Below, one piece after another: positions 53,000 through 64,000 of a stretch of 64,000 bases of DNA. Every line of letters starts with the position of its first letter. Position 1 is the first letter of the stretch. Source of the DNA: Elymus sibiricus (taxonomy: Eukaryota; Streptophyta; Magnoliopsida; Poales; Poaceae); assembly GCA_039707655.1 (NCBI GenBank), contig CM077676.1:241570866-241634865 (forward strand), given 5' to 3'. The notes under the pieces are model-generated. The model was not told where the DNA came from. It ran no database searches and worked only from the letters and a program-made list of their open reading frames with translations. Made by a program: the position numbers and the translations under genes.

Positions 53000-55900
53000 G
53001 AAGACGCACTCGTCGCCTTCCTTTGGGAAAATGCGGAAATGTTCGCATGGACAACATCAGATTTGTCCGGTGTGTCGAGGGAGGTGATCGAGCACCACTT
53101 AGCGGTGTGCCCTAACGCGCGCCCCGTCAAGCAAAAGGCACGACGCTAAACGCCCGAGAAGCAAGAGTTCATCGTTCAAGAAGTTCAGAAATTGCAAGAG
53201 GCAGGAGTCATCCGCGAGGTGCGCCACCCCGAGTGGCTCGCCAACCCTGTCATCATTCCCAAGAAAGGCGGCGAGAGCCGCATGTGTGTCGACTTCACCA
53301 GCCTCAACAAGGCCTGCCCCCAAGACCCCTTCCCGCTGCCGTGAATCGACCAGATCGTAGACTCCACCGCTGGGTGCGAGCTGCTCTGCTTCCTGGACAC
53401 CTTCTCAGGCTACCACCAGATAAAGATGGCGATAGAAGATGAAGAGAGGACGGCTTTCATCACCCCTTGCGGGACATACTGCTACATCTGCATGCCATTC
53501 GGCTTGAGGAGCGCGGGGGCCACCTTCCAGAGGCTGATGCGCATCGCCCTGGGGCCCCAAATGAGAAGAAATGCGGAAGCCTACGTCGACGACATTGTCA
53601 TGAAGAGCTGCAAGTCCTGCTCCCTCATCGCGGACCTCGAAGAAATCTTTGCCAACCTCCGCAAGGTCAACTTCAAGCTCAACCCTGCCAAGTGCGTCCT
53701 TGGAGTCCCATCCGGCAAGCTGCTTGGCTTCCTGGTCTCCCACTGCGGCATCGAAGCCAACCCCGAGAAGATCAAGGCCATCGAGCGGATGAGGCCTTCT
53801 AGGAACCTCAGGGAAATGCAGCGCCTCGCGGGATGCATGGCCTCGCTTGGGCGCTTCATCTCCAAGTTCAGTGAATGTGCCCTGCCGTTCTTCAAGCTCA
53901 TGAAGAGATCGGGCCCCTTCAAGTGGACTCCTGAAGCTGACGTAGCCTTCGAGGACCTCAAGAGGTATCTGACAAGCCCTCCTGTCATGGTCGCCCCGCG
54001 CCCACGCGAGCCTCCGCTCCTATACTTTGCGGCCACCCCCCAGATGGTTAGCGCAGCCCTTGTGGCAGAACGAGAAGAGCCTGCCAGCGCCAAGAAGAAG
54101 CCTGCCACGCCGGCGCCTCACGAGGCTGCGCCAGCACTTCCTGAGGCTGCACCAGCACCTTCCGGAGATCATCTTCAAGGAGCCCCCAATGAGCCACCTC
54201 CCGAGCTTCCCGATCTCCCCGAAGAACAAGCTGCCATGCCTATGGGCACGCGCCTCGTTGAGCACCCTGTTTACTTCGTCAGCTCGGTGCTGCAGATGCG
54301 CGCGAACGGTACCCCATGCAACAGAAGCTCCTCCTCACGCTACTCATCGCCTCCATGAAGCTATGCCACTACTTCCATGGCCATCCCATCAAGGTGATCA
54401 CCTCTTATCCCCTGGAGCAGGTCCTGCACAGCCCCAACGCCACTAGCCGCGTCGCCGAGTGGAACATCAAGCTGCAAACCTTTGCGCTGGAATTCCTCAC
54501 CACAAGGACAATCAAGGGTGCCGCTTTGGCGGACTTCACGGCAGAGTGGACGGACCTACATCAAGAGGAGCCTCGCGAGGACGAGTCCCTCCTACCAGGG
54601 GAGGAGGCCCCTGGAGGCTGGACCATGCACTTCGACGGCGCGTTCTCCCGGCAAGGCGCAGGGGCTGGCGTCGTGCTCACTTCACCGACAGGAGACAAGC
54701 TCTACTACGCCGTACAGCTCTGCTTCAAGCATGCTGACAAGGTCTCCAACAACATCGCGGAGTATGAGGGCCTCATCGCCAGGCTTAAGGCTGCCTCTGC
54801 CCTTGGCATCAAGTGCATCATCATCAAGGGCGACTCACAGCTCCTCGTCAGCTTCTCCAACAAAAGCTACAAGTTCAAGGACGAGCACATGGCCGCCTAT
54901 CTGGAAGAGGTGCGCAAGCTCGAGAAGCGCTTCCTCGGCATGGAGCTCCAGCACGTTCCCCGCGGTAGCAACAAGGAAGCAGATGACATCGCCAAGCGGG
55001 CGTCTCACCACGAGCCTAAAAAGCCCAGCGTCTTTGAGGAAAGGCTCTTGAAGCCATCAGCTATGCCACCTACTGCTAGTGCCATGGCGCCTCATGAGGA
55101 GCTCCCTCCCGCACCACCCACAGGCGCACCCGACTGCGGCCCATCTTCAGGTGCTCGCCTGCTGCTGGCGCTGGAGCCACAAGCTGACAGGTGGGCCAAC
55201 GAATTCAAGGCCTATCTGGAGGATGGCACCCTCCCAGAGAAGGACTCAAGGCCAAGCGCGTGGCCCACCAGGCCACAACCTACTGCTTGAGGGATGGCGA
55301 TCTCTACCGCAGGCGCCCCAGTGGCGTCGCGCTGCGGTGCATCTTCGAGGAGCAAGGGCGTGAGCTCCTTGCCAACATACACGGTGGAGACTGCGGCCAC
55401 CACTCCTCATCGCGCACGCTCGCCGGCAAGGTGTTCCGTAGCGGCTTCTACTGGCCCACCGCGCTTCAAGACGCCACCGAGCTAGTCCAATCCTACGAAG
55501 CCTGCAAATTCCACGCCAAGCAAATCCACCAGCCAGCGCAAGGTCTCCAGACCATTCCCCTCTCGTGGCCCTTCGTGGTCTGGGGGCTGGACATCTTGGG
55601 CCCCTTACCTCGCGCAGCTGGCGGCTACCGCTATCTCTACGTTGCCATCGACAAGTTCACCAAATGGGCGGAAGTGGAGCCCGTCCGCACCATCCCGGCA
55701 GGATCAGCCATCAAGTTCATCAAGAACCTCGTGAGCCGCTTCGGCATCCCCAACCGCATCATCACTAACAACGGCTCGCAGTTCACGAGCGGCCTCTTCA
55801 AGTCATACTGCGCCAACCTTGGCACGCAGATCTGCTACGCCTCCATGGCGCACCCGCGAAGCAATGGCCAGGCCGAGCGTGCTAACGCTGAGGTCCTCAA

Positions 55901-56429
55901 GGGCCTCAAGACACGAAGCTTCAAGAAAAAGCTCGACGCCTGCAGCAAAGGCTAGCTCGACGAGCTCCAGTCCGTGCTATGGTCGATCCGCACGACAGCG
56001 ACCAAGCCTACCGGCGAAACACCCTTCTTCCTCGTCTACGGGGCGGAAGCGGTCCTCCCTCATATGCTCAAGCACGGATCCCCGCGAGTCCTCGCCTTCG
56101 ACGAGGCTCATCAGGACGGCCCGTGGGAAGCTGATCAGCTCCCCCTCGAGGAAGAACGGCGCCAGGCCGCCATCCGTGCCGCCCGGTATCAGCAGGCGTT
56201 GCGTCGCTATCACAGCCGCAACATACGCCCCCGCACACTTGAAGCTGGCGATCTTGTCCTGCAAAGGATCCTCTCCAGGGAAGGACTCCACAAGCTCTCA
56301 CCCATGTGGGAAGGCCCATTCAGGGTTGCGCACGTTTCCCGGCCTGGCGCAGCATGGCTGGAGATGGAGGAAGGTGTTACAGTGCCAAACACATGGAACA
56401 TCCAACATCTCCGCAAGTTCTACCCGTGA
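53000..56429 (+). pseudogene. pol of Tat element C: RT, RNase H, second RNase H, integrase
   Basis: RT with FLDTFSGYHQI and YVDD (53582-53593). Gypsy RNase H (LLYFAATPQMVSAALV). Second RNase H (MHFDGAFSRQGAGAGVVL, AEYEGLIARL, IKGDSQLLV; about 54620-54990). Integrase ends HLRKFYP at TGA 56427-56429. Lesions: TAA near 53148, TGA 53342-53344 (CGA to TGA type), frameshifts near 54300 and 55250, TAG 55953-55955. The second catalytic Asp of integrase is Asn (ITNNG at about 55761-55775, where B has ITDNG), and the first Cys of the zinc finger CxxC is Tyr (SYEAC). Non-functional. Confidence 0.88.
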
Positions 56430-57681
56430 CCCCACGGGCACGAACGAAGTGGAACTATACACGCTCCGGAGCCTCTCTACACGGTGCCCTCTAGGGCCGT
56501 GAGAGCTCCCTCCCACAACCCAGTGGAAGCCCCATGCTCAGCGCTGGCGGAACGATCGAACTAAGGGCGTGCTACACCATCCTCAAACTGTCCCGTGTCC
56601 GTCACGGCAGTCTCTTCTTTTTTGGATGTGAAACTGAGGGCGCCACCTGGCTGCACCATCCTCAAGCTGACCCGTGTCCATCACGGCAGCCTCATCTTTT
56701 TGGTTGTGTAATGAAACCTATTTATGCAGCAGTAAAACTTTATTTCCTAAGTATTATGTGTGTTTGGTAAGCAATTCACTTTAGGAGGCTATGCACACGC
56801 GCGATCTCCCTCCTGCATATCACGCGAGCAGGGGCTCGACACGGTGCCTGCGCTCGGGCCAGACCCAGCAGCGCCATTAACCCAAGTGACTGAGCTCTGG
56901 TTCATGGGCCTGCTCCCATGCACGCCACCTCACCAAGGTCCCGGGTACCTCGTCTCCTCACATGATACCCGCAAGCAAGCTAGCGAGCACATGCCGCCTC
57001 AATACTTGCAAAACTTGTCGGCATGCAGTCTTCACAGGAACAAGGCACACAGAAGGCCTCACAAGCGCTGCCTCGCGAAGTAACCCACGGCAAGGCACCT
57101 CCTCAAGAAGCCCACAGGAAGCTTCACGAGCGCTGCCTCGCGAGGCGGCCTGCGGCGCCCATCTTCGCCAAGTACCAGCGGGAGGCCTCACGAGCGAGAG
57201 CCTCACGAGGCACACCCCGCAAGCTACAGTGCGCCAAGCGCCACACTCCGCAAAAAGCTAAGTCTAAAAAATGCCTCGCGAGCTGCTCTCAGCGCCTCTC
57301 AAACTCTTCTCCCCTCGCAACCTTGCTGAGTGCTGACGTTTTCTCCTTCGTGCAAGCCGCTTGCACGTCGAAGGGGGGCTTCCTGAGCATCGCTCCTCGG
57401 GAGCCCTTACCGCCTCGCAGAGCCCTACACCCTCTGGCCTTGTCTAGGTACGCGTCCTAACATACCAGCGACAGTCGTAGCTTGCTCGAGGGGCTGGGCC
57501 CTGATGACGTAGAGCACCAAGGCAAACAAGAAGAGAAAAATAAGCCTCGCGAGGATGCCTCGCGAGAAACACAGATCAAAGCAAAACGTCAAATACTTAA
57601 CTTAATCATACAGACCATGTCTTTACGCCCCCACGGGGCCACATCTATTTGGATACAGAACCAAAGGAAAAGGTAAAAGAC
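56430..57681. repeat. Spacer between convergent pol and antisense gene of element C
   Basis: Non-coding. It contains a 79-bp direct repeat (CACCATCCTCAAACTGTCCC at 56575 and CACCATCCTCAAGCTGACCC at 56654) and at least eight CCTCGCGAG / CCTCACGAG palindrome-like motifs between 57040 and 57570. GCCCCCACGGGGC at 57627-57639 matches element B's antisense 3' UTR. Confidence 0.6.
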
Positions 57682-58509
57682 CTAAGAAGATGAAGCATCA
57701 TCGCCGCCATCACCGTTGCCGCCATCGTCGTCGCCTTCACTATCTCCAGCTTCACCGGAGCTCTCGCTACCGTGGGAGAACTTCTCGAGCAGGGCGTCCA
57801 CATGATCCTCCACCGCCTTCCCGAGGCCGTCGCGAAGCTCCGGAGGGATGGGGGCCATCACCCTGTCGAAGTCGAAGTTGGCGTCAACGCGAAGGAGGTT
57901 GCTGAAGATGCGCGTCGCCGCCTGGCCGAGGAGATCGCGGCACTCATCCTCGATGATGCCGTTCACCCGCTTGGCCCCGTGCTCCAACTTCTCCACAAGC
58001 TTGGTAAAGAAGTCCAGGTAGCTGGCATCATTGTATTCAAGGGGGGCCCCAAGCCTTTCCTAGCAGATGGTGGCCAGGGCGTCGCGGGCGCGGATGGAAA
58101 GGGCGAGGAACATCTTGGTGCGCTTGTGCTGGCGCCCCCACGCTCGCGCCGCCTCGTCCTTGGCCTTCTCGACAACGTCGGAGACGCTGCCCACCTGCTC
58201 TTGGAGAGAGGCTAGCTCCCCCTCGGCGTCGGCCTTGGCCTTCAGCGCAAGCTTCCTGCTGCCCTCCGCCTCCGTCAGCAACTCCTTGAGGCCAGATATC
58301 TCCGCCTGGAGCTCCTCGCGCTTCTTGGTGAAGCGGTCCTCCTAGAACATCAGCTTCTTGGCGTAATCCGTGGCGAGCACCTCGCGATCCCTCTTGTTCT
58401 TCGCGTCAGCGTCCGCCTGGATCTTCTTCCCCTTCGCCTCCAGCTGAGCATTGGCCCTGGCCATGCACTGATCATAGGAGGCCTGGGCGGCCGCCACCTG
58501 GTGGTCCAG

Positions 58510-58773
58510 TGTAACGCCCCGGACACACCCGCCGGTGGTCATTACTCCTGGCGGGATCTAGACTGGCCCCACAGATCAATACTAGTCTTTCCTGCACACT
58601 TTGTCCTCACTCGTGCGCACCCGGGACCAACTTCTCGGTTGGTCACCCATCCTAAAATTACTCCAAGCTGAGCACGCTTAACTTTGGAGTTCTTTCCGAA
58701 TGGGCTCCCGGAAAAGAAGGAATTCCTTATTGATATGAGTAGTCTATCATCCCTATTAAGCCAGGCCATCACA
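58510..58773 (-). repeat. Cassandra LTR 1 (5S-rRNA-like core)
   Basis: Minus-strand reading TGTGATGGCCTGGCTTAATA to GGGGCGTTACA, 264 bp. The core AACTCCAAAGTTAAGCGTGC followed by AGGATGGGTGACC matches the 5S rRNA internal promoter region (AACTCCGAAGTTAAGCGTGC...AGGATGGGTGACC). No coding capacity. Confidence 0.8.
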
Positions 58774-58970
58774 TACACCCCCACTCAGAGGAACCGACGT
58801 CCTCGTCGGGCCACAGGAACGTTCCCTCTTGGCACATATGTCTGTGCATCTAGTCCGGCACATGTGCCATGTCATGTGCCACGACGGGTCACAAACATCA
58901 TGCACAACATGACCACGCACCTGGCCCACAAACATTCGTGTAACCGCGAGGGTCGGCTCTGATACCAACT
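58774..58970 (-). repeat. Cassandra internal region 1 with primer binding site
   Basis: About 197 bp. On the minus strand TTGGTATCAGAGCCGACCCT follows the next LTR end, the expected methionine-tRNA primer site. No ORF, as usual for TRIMs. Confidence 0.8.
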
Positions 58971-59233
58971 TGTAACGCCCCGGACACACTCGCCGGCGGT
59001 CGTTACTCCTGGCGAGATCAAGACTGGTCCACATATCAATACTAGCCTTTCCTGCGCACTTTGTCCTCACTCGTGCGCACCCAGGAGCAACTTCCCGGTC
59101 GGTCACCGATCCTGAAATTACTCCAAACTGAGCACGCTTAACTTTGGAGTTCTTTCCGAATGGGCTCCCGGAAAAGAAGGAATTCCTTATTGATATGAGT
59201 AGTCTAGCATCCCTATTAAGCCAGGCCATCACA
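58971..59233 (-). repeat. Cassandra LTR 2 (shared)
   Basis: 263 bp, nearly identical to LTR 1, with the same 5S-like core. It is shared between the two tandem minus-strand units. Confidence 0.8.
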
Positions 59234-59429
59234 TACACCCCCACTCAGAGGAACCGACGTCCTCGTCGGGCCACAGGAACGTTCCCTCTTGGCACATACG
59301 TCTGTGCATCCAGTCCGGCACATGTGCCATGCCGTGTGCCATGACGGGTCACAAACGTCATGCACAACATGACCGCGCACCTGTCTGCAAACATCCGTGT
59401 AACCGCGAGGGGCGGCACTGATACCAACT
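59234..59429 (-). repeat. Cassandra internal region 2 with primer binding site
   Basis: Nearly identical to internal region 1. The primer site TTGGTATCAGTGCC on the minus strand has one change. Confidence 0.75.
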
Positions 59430-59797
59430 TGTAACGCCCCAGACACCCCCGATTCCGTGAAGCAGAGGAAGCAGGGAGCGCCACCACGATCAGCGCGTCG
59501 CTTCGTCATCTCCGTCGTTTCCTCGACCATATCGCCGACGCCTACAGCCCCACGGTGACGATCTGCACCTTCCCACCTTCTTTCCCGTAGTTTCTGTCGT
59601 CGTAGTTGATCCCTTCATGCCCGAGGTCATGACCGCCATGTCCTCCATGGCAGCGAGCTCAAGCTCGTGCTTTTGGAAATTGCTCCAAGCTGAGCATGCT
59701 TAATTTTGGAGCAATTTCTGAATGGGCTCCCGAAAAAGAAGGAATTCCTTATTGATATGAGTAGTCTATCATCCCTATTATGCCAGGCTATCACATA
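59430..59797 (-). repeat. Cassandra LTR 3, enlarged variant
   Basis: It has the usual LTR end (TGTAACGCCCCAGACAC on plus) and the usual start (CCAGGCTATCACA on plus, 59785-59797), but the middle (about 59447-59680) is replaced by unrelated GC-rich sequence. The 5S-like part is only partly kept. Confidence 0.6.
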
Positions 59798-60745
59798 GAT
59801 ATCCAAGGTAATGATCATCTTGCTTGAAATCCCGCTAGGAAGAAGATCGAATCCATGAAGTAGACGAACAAGCGTAGTCGAATGAATCCTCACACTTCTC
59901 AACGTTACCGGGAACTATCGAGAAGAAGCGCAACCGGAAAGAAGTAAACAACATGGTAAAAAAACAAGCATAAACATGGCATGATGCGCAAACAAGTATG
60001 ATGCATGTCAAGTTTAAGGATGCATGGCATGGCAAGATGCAACAACCAAATACTACACATTAAGTGAAGCTCAATTTGCAACGGGTTGCATATTGACGAA
60101 ACTCCAAGTTCAATTATTTAGTTCTCTCCCATTTCTGTACTCAACAAGTTTAAATGTGGTTAAACATGGCAAGAGGTGAAGCATGATTAAACTATCTATC
60201 TAGGCAATTTAAATGAGGCCGGAAACAACAAACAACAATTCCGGAAAATCCCCATATGCAAATTTCGAATTTGGTACTGTTCTGCCTAAAACACAATTTT
60301 AAAGTTGTTAAACAGCAAAAGAAAGTGCACCATGTTAATCTACACATTTTTCTACCCCATTTACATATAAAGTTCATTTAATTCGGAGCAACGGTTATTT
60401 AGTTACGAAATAAATCATTTTAACATGTCATTTATGCAATCACATGCAAATAGCAATTTAAACATTTTTAACATGGATGAGAGTTGCATATTATAAAACT
60501 ACATGAAATTCTACCCAAGTTACATATATGACATGTTTCACTATGATGCACGGTTATTTAACTATGAGCATTTTAAAACAATGGCATATTCTGTAATTAT
60601 GCAATGCACTGGATATATAGGAAAAATCACAAACGCTACGCGGGCAGAATCTGGAAACTGGGCTGGAATAGGGCACTGGGCGCATGATAGCAACAGATGC
60701 TCAGGGTGGCGGATAGCAGTGGGTGCTCACCAGAGGGGCCTTGGC
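59798..60745. other. Unrelated centre of the Cassandra composite
   Basis: AT-rich, non-coding. Repeated short phrases (CATGGCA, ATGCATG, GCAATTTAAAC). Its origin is not recognised. Confidence 0.4.
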
Positions 60746-61252
60746 TCCCGCCAGGAGTAACGACCACCGGCAGGTGTGTCCGGGGCATTACAAGTTGGTA
60801 TCAGAGCCGACCCTCGTGGTTAGACGGATGTTTGTGGATAGGTGTGTGGTCATGTTGTTCATGACGTTTGTGACCCGTTGTGGAACACGGCATGGCACAT
60901 GTACCGGACTGGATGCACAGACGTATGTGCCAAGAGGGAACGTTCATGTGGCCCGACGAGGACGTCGGTTCCTCTGAGTGGGGGTGTATGTGATGGCCTG
61001 GCTTAATAGGGATGCTAGACTACTCATATCAATAAGGAATTCCTTCTTTTCCGGGAGCCCATTCGGAAAGAACTCCAAAGTTAAGAGTGCTCAGTTTGGA
61101 GTAATTTCAGGATGGGTGACCGACCGGGAAGTTGCTCCTAGGTGCACATGAGCGAGGACAAAGTGCGCAGGAAAGACTAGTATTGATCTGTCAGGCCAGT
61201 CTAGATCTCGCCAGGAGTAACGACCACCGGTGAGTGTGTCCGGGGCGTTACA
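60746..61252 (+). repeat. Cassandra copy in plus orientation (LTR end, internal, LTR)
   Basis: A 47-base LTR tail ends at 60792 (GGGGCATTACA). Primer site TTGGTATCAGAGCC is at 60795-60808. A 196-bp internal region follows, then a full 264-bp LTR at 60989-61252 with the 5S-like core at about 61064-61122. Orientation is opposite to the copies at 58510-59797. Confidence 0.8.
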
Positions 61253-63864
61253 TCTAGTGTCTCCAGGCGTTAGCGCTCCGCAGTCTGCTCGCCCACTGTC
61301 CTCACGAGCTCTCACTCACGGATCCCGGCAGCCGCCTCACGGACCGTGAGGGCTTCCTCGCGCCTGTCAAGTTCGCCCTCGCGGGAGGCAAGCCAGCCCT
61401 CACAGGCCGCAAGGGCGCCTTCTCGCGCCTGGAGCAACTGAACCTGGGCGGCGTGCTTCTCCCGGAGAACCTTCGCGCGGGCCTCCGCCTCCTCACGGCT
61501 CTTTTCGGCCGCGTCGGCCTCCCGGACAGCGCTCTCGAAGATCTCCTTGGCGTCGAAGGCGGACTTCTCGCGCTTCTCCCGCGCGGCTTCATCCTGGTGG
61601 CGGCCCAGCTTGATGGCGACGTCCAGCTGGCGTCATCCCTCCGTGAGGCGCTGGCGCTCTTCGATGATGCGCGCCTCCTCTGCCTGGAGGTCTGCCTCCA
61701 GCCGATCAAGGGCTGCCCTGGCGCCCAGCAGCGCCCCGCGCTTGAGCACGGCGCTGCTGCTCACCAGCTGTAGGGCCCAGCCGCTGCGCTCGTCGGTGCC
61801 GCCCTCCGCCGTCGTGACCTGGGAGGGGCCGGCGCCGGACCCCCTCCGGGCCTCCATGTTTGCGCTCCCCTCGGGAGCCACATCGCTTGTCAGGATCGGG
61901 GGGCTCGCCGGGTCCTCCACCTCATCCTGCTGCGTCGGCGCACTCCGCGGGCTTGACGTGCCCGTGTCGGGAGCTTCGCGCGTCGGCGACCGCTGGGGGC
62001 TTGCCGAGGCGCCTTTGGCGGCTGCAGTCTCCTTGGCGGGGGTTGAGCTCGGTGGGGGAGTTGGCGTTTCAGCCTTCTCCATCGTTGCGTCGCCTCTCGC
62101 AGCGGGCGCCTCGGGAGGCACGGCCGCTCCTCCGGAGGCCGCCTCCCGAGGCTCGACCTCCTCAGCCTCAGGAGATGCGTCCATGCGCGGCTCGGGAGGA
62201 GCCACTTGCTCCTCCTCTACCTCCACGCGCCCCGTTTAGCCTTCGGGGCGGCGAGTGGCCACCGCACATCCCTCAGCGCCTGCGGTAGGCGCCGGGCCCC
62301 CCTTTGAGCTGGGGGTCTTCTTCTTTCTCTTCTTCGTGGGCTCCCTGCGTTAAGTGAGGGTTCAGCCCCAGACTTCGGGAGGCAAAAGACACAACGCAAA
62401 AGAAAAAAGGAGCAAGATAAGTACTTACTCATCATTGGGAACCCACTTCCTCTTCTTCAGCGTCGGCAGCGGGCTGCCGCCACTGCCCCTTCCGCATGGC
62501 CCACTTGAGCGTGCTCCGGAGGGCTCGGCGCGGGACTTGCCGGGGTCCTCCTCCACCGTGTTGGCGCCGGTCTTCTCCGTGGGGGGCTCAATCGCCTCGC
62601 CGCCGGTGCTGGTCTTCTCAGTAGGGGGCTCGGCCGTCCCGCTGCTAGCGTCGGTCCTCTGTGCGAGTGGCGCGTTAGCCCCCGTGCTGCTGCTTCCCTC
62701 ACCTCCTGTGCGCGCTGGCCGGGAGGGCACAATTACGAATCGCTCATTGTCGTCATCGTCGTCGTCGCTGAGCTCAATCAGCAGGTGGTGGCGGGTTCGC
62801 GAGGCCACGCCACCGTCGCTCTCTTCCGCGGTGCTTGCCGAGGCCTCGGTGTCGTCGTGGCCTCCCGAGCCGGGCAGCACCATGAACGGGTTGTCACGGT
62901 GCCCCTCGTGGCCCTCGAGGACCAAGCCCCACTGGTCGAAGCGCGGCATCTCCTCGACTAGCTCCGCCCTGTTCTTGTAGCGGTAGAGAGGGAGCGCCTC
63001 CTGAGGTGGGGCCTCCGCGTCTTTGCCAAGCAGCAGATGCATGACTTCATCCACCACCTCTGGCTTTAGGCTGTCGACGCTCAGCCTCATCGGATCTGCG
63101 GCGCCGGTGATGGCCCACACTGGGCGAGAGCGCCTCTTGAGGGGAGCGATGTGCCGGCGCAGGAACTCTTTGGTGACCATCGCCCCTGTGAGCTTCGCGG
63201 CTTCAGCTCCTCAATCCTGTCCCAGAGCGGCACCAGCCTCTCGTCGCGGAGCTTAAAGTGCTCCCATCCGGAGCTCTTCACGGCGGGGGCCACCGGTAGC
63301 TGCAGCAGGGGGCTGTATTGGCCCGCGTCCACGTAGACCCAGCGTGCCCGGTAGCCTTCCACCTTCTTCATGATCTTCATGGACATGATGTCGTCCGCCG
63401 TCCCTTCGACGCTGCGGAACGAGGCACACCCCGAGCACTGGTTTGCCACCTTGAGCCGCAGGCTGTATAAGTGGTGGAAGAGCGCCACCGAGGGCATCAC
63501 ACCCAAGAATGCCTCGCAGAGGTAGGCGAAGATGGAGAGGAGAAGGACGGAGTTGGGCTGAAGATGGAGCGCGTGGATCTGGTAGTGAGAGAGGATGGCA
63601 TTGAAGAAGTTGGAGAAGGGCGGCAACAAGCCAGCGAAGATGGTGTGGATGTAGAGGGGGATGGTGGTGGCGTCGAGGTCGGCGGTCCGGCGCGAGCCCG
63701 GCCAGATCTTGGTGGCCTTTCACTCGTTGTGGACAGCGGCGGTCATGGGGCGCACCTTATTAAGCCCCTCCTCATTGACGATCGTGGATCTCGCCAGGGC
63801 GGGCTCCACCTCCGCCTCCTCCACGGCCACCGCCTTCGCCCTACCCTTCTTGCCAGTGGGCGCC

Positions 63865-64000
63865 ATGGATGCGCGGTGGAGCTTTTGATCGAGAAGAGGA
63901 GGAGGTCGCAAGAAGCAATGCGCGAGGAAGACGAAGGGAGACGAGGAGTGGAGCGCGAAGGAAGGCAATGATGGCCCTGCGCCCCACGCGGGTCTGCTTT
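63865..64000 (-). promoter_or_regulatory. Upstream of the antisense gene of element C (partial)
   Basis: The leader and promoter side of the antisense gene. On the minus strand it holds CT-rich sequence (TCCTCTTCTCGATCAAAAGC) just before the ATG. The window ends before any TATA motif or the 3' LTR. Confidence 0.4.

Larger units (their letters stand above)
58510..61252. mobile_element. Cassandra-type TRIM composite in inverted arrangement, TSD TCCAG/TCTAG
   Basis: The block is flanked by TCCAG (58505-58509) and TCTAG (61253-61257), a 4-of-5 target duplication. Removing it restores the antisense coiled-coil frame (LETLDHQVAAAQ). On the left are three minus-strand LTRs with two internal regions (LTR-int-LTR-int-LTR). 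On the right there is one plus-strand copy (LTR end, primer site, internal, LTR). About 0.95 kb of unrelated AT-rich sequence lies between. LTRs of 263-264 bp with a 5S-rRNA-like core, and a methionine-tRNA-type primer site (TTGGTATCAGAGCC), identify the Cassandra group. Confidence 0.75.
57682..63864 (-). pseudogene. Antisense gene of element C: gypsy-type transposon (Transposase_28-like) domain plus coiled coil
   Basis: Start ATG 63862-63864 (MAPTGKKGRAKA). TGA at 63720-63722 (probably from CGA) interrupts it, and then the conserved domain is open (63629-63190): PPFSNFF...PNSV..LSIFAYLCEAFLGVMPSVALF, matching the antisense gene of element A. A frameshift lies near 63190. The middle part (62425-63180) is acidic and Ser/Thr/Glu-rich. 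It ends in a basic KKRKW, then a donor GTAAGT at about 62431 and an acceptor ACGCAG near 62352. This intron sits at the same place as intron 1 of element A. After it there is a Lys-rich start, a TAA near 62234-62236, a Pro/Ala-rich linker and a coiled coil. The Cassandra composite (58510-61252) splits the coiled coil. The end is an acidic Asp/Gly/Ser tail and TAG 57682-57684. Confidence 0.75.
49634..64000 (+). mobile_element. Tat-lineage Gypsy element C (3' LTR beyond window)
   Basis: 5' LTR, primer site, gag, protease, RT, RNase H, second RNase H, integrase, spacer and a long antisense gene follow in order. The 3' LTR should lie just right of 64000. It is a different family from A/B (different LTR and gag sequence) but has the same plan. 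A 2.7-kb Cassandra-type composite interrupts the antisense gene. Confidence 0.87.

Noticed and set aside
58510..58773. 5S-rRNA-like sequence
   Set aside because: It is not a 5S gene. Only the internal promoter core is similar, and it lies inside a TRIM LTR with a tRNA-primer site next to it.
58950..58970. tRNA-like TTGGTATCAGAGCC (complement) sequences
   Set aside because: These are primer binding sites. There is no cloverleaf.

Overview
The window is plant nuclear DNA, almost certainly from a Triticeae grass (wheat, Aegilops, rye or barley). Nearly all of it is nested transposable elements, with no intact single-copy host gene. The attribution rests on an Angela/BARE/WIS-type Copia LTR at the left edge, Gypsy LTRs opening TGATACGTCTCCAACGTATC, CACTA ends with GGCC-rich or AGTGGCGGGC subterminal repeats, a Stowaway MITE, an L1-type LINE and Cassandra-type TRIMs. 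Family names come from memory of Triticeae repeats, not from a search.

Left to right. 1-1945 is a Copia 5' LTR and leader on the minus strand. 1946-7362 and 22629-29430 were one stretch before insertion. They carry two gene-like units (unit 1 and unit 2), and a third unit ends at 44883. I infer that they are cargo of one very large CACTA element whose 3' end is at 46826. A solo LTR (6721-23341, split) sits in the last exon of unit 1. Inside it is Tat-lineage Gypsy element A (7363-22628, minus strand, TSD CCAAG). Inside A's gag is a truncated Gypsy element (16585-21402, TSD ATGAC).

29478-41346 is Tat element B (plus strand, 5' end lost), closely related to A and itself split by a 3.6-kb non-autonomous CACTA (35702-39347, TSD AAA). 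41347-44400 is a minus-strand LINE split by a 1.66-kb solo Gypsy LTR. 44401-46826 is the end of unit 3 plus the CACTA subterminal array. 46827-48313 is a Gypsy RT-RNase H fragment. 48314 begins a third CACTA that carries a WRN-like 3'-5' exonuclease exon. Tat element C (49634 to beyond 64000) interrupts that exon, and a Cassandra-type inverted composite (58510-61252) interrupts C.

The three Tat elements share one plan: gag-protease, an in-frame amber stop, RT-RNase H-second RNase H-integrase, then a gene on the opposite strand between integrase and the 3' LTR. A and C carry an antisense gene with a 'putative gypsy-type transposon' (Transposase_28-like) domain and a coiled coil, with an intron at a matching place. 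B keeps the same antisense promoter and a matching 3' UTR block but encodes a B3-like DNA-binding domain instead. The zero-frame AAA-TAG-G between protease and RT in all three elements and this swap of antisense cargo are the two observations most worth following up.
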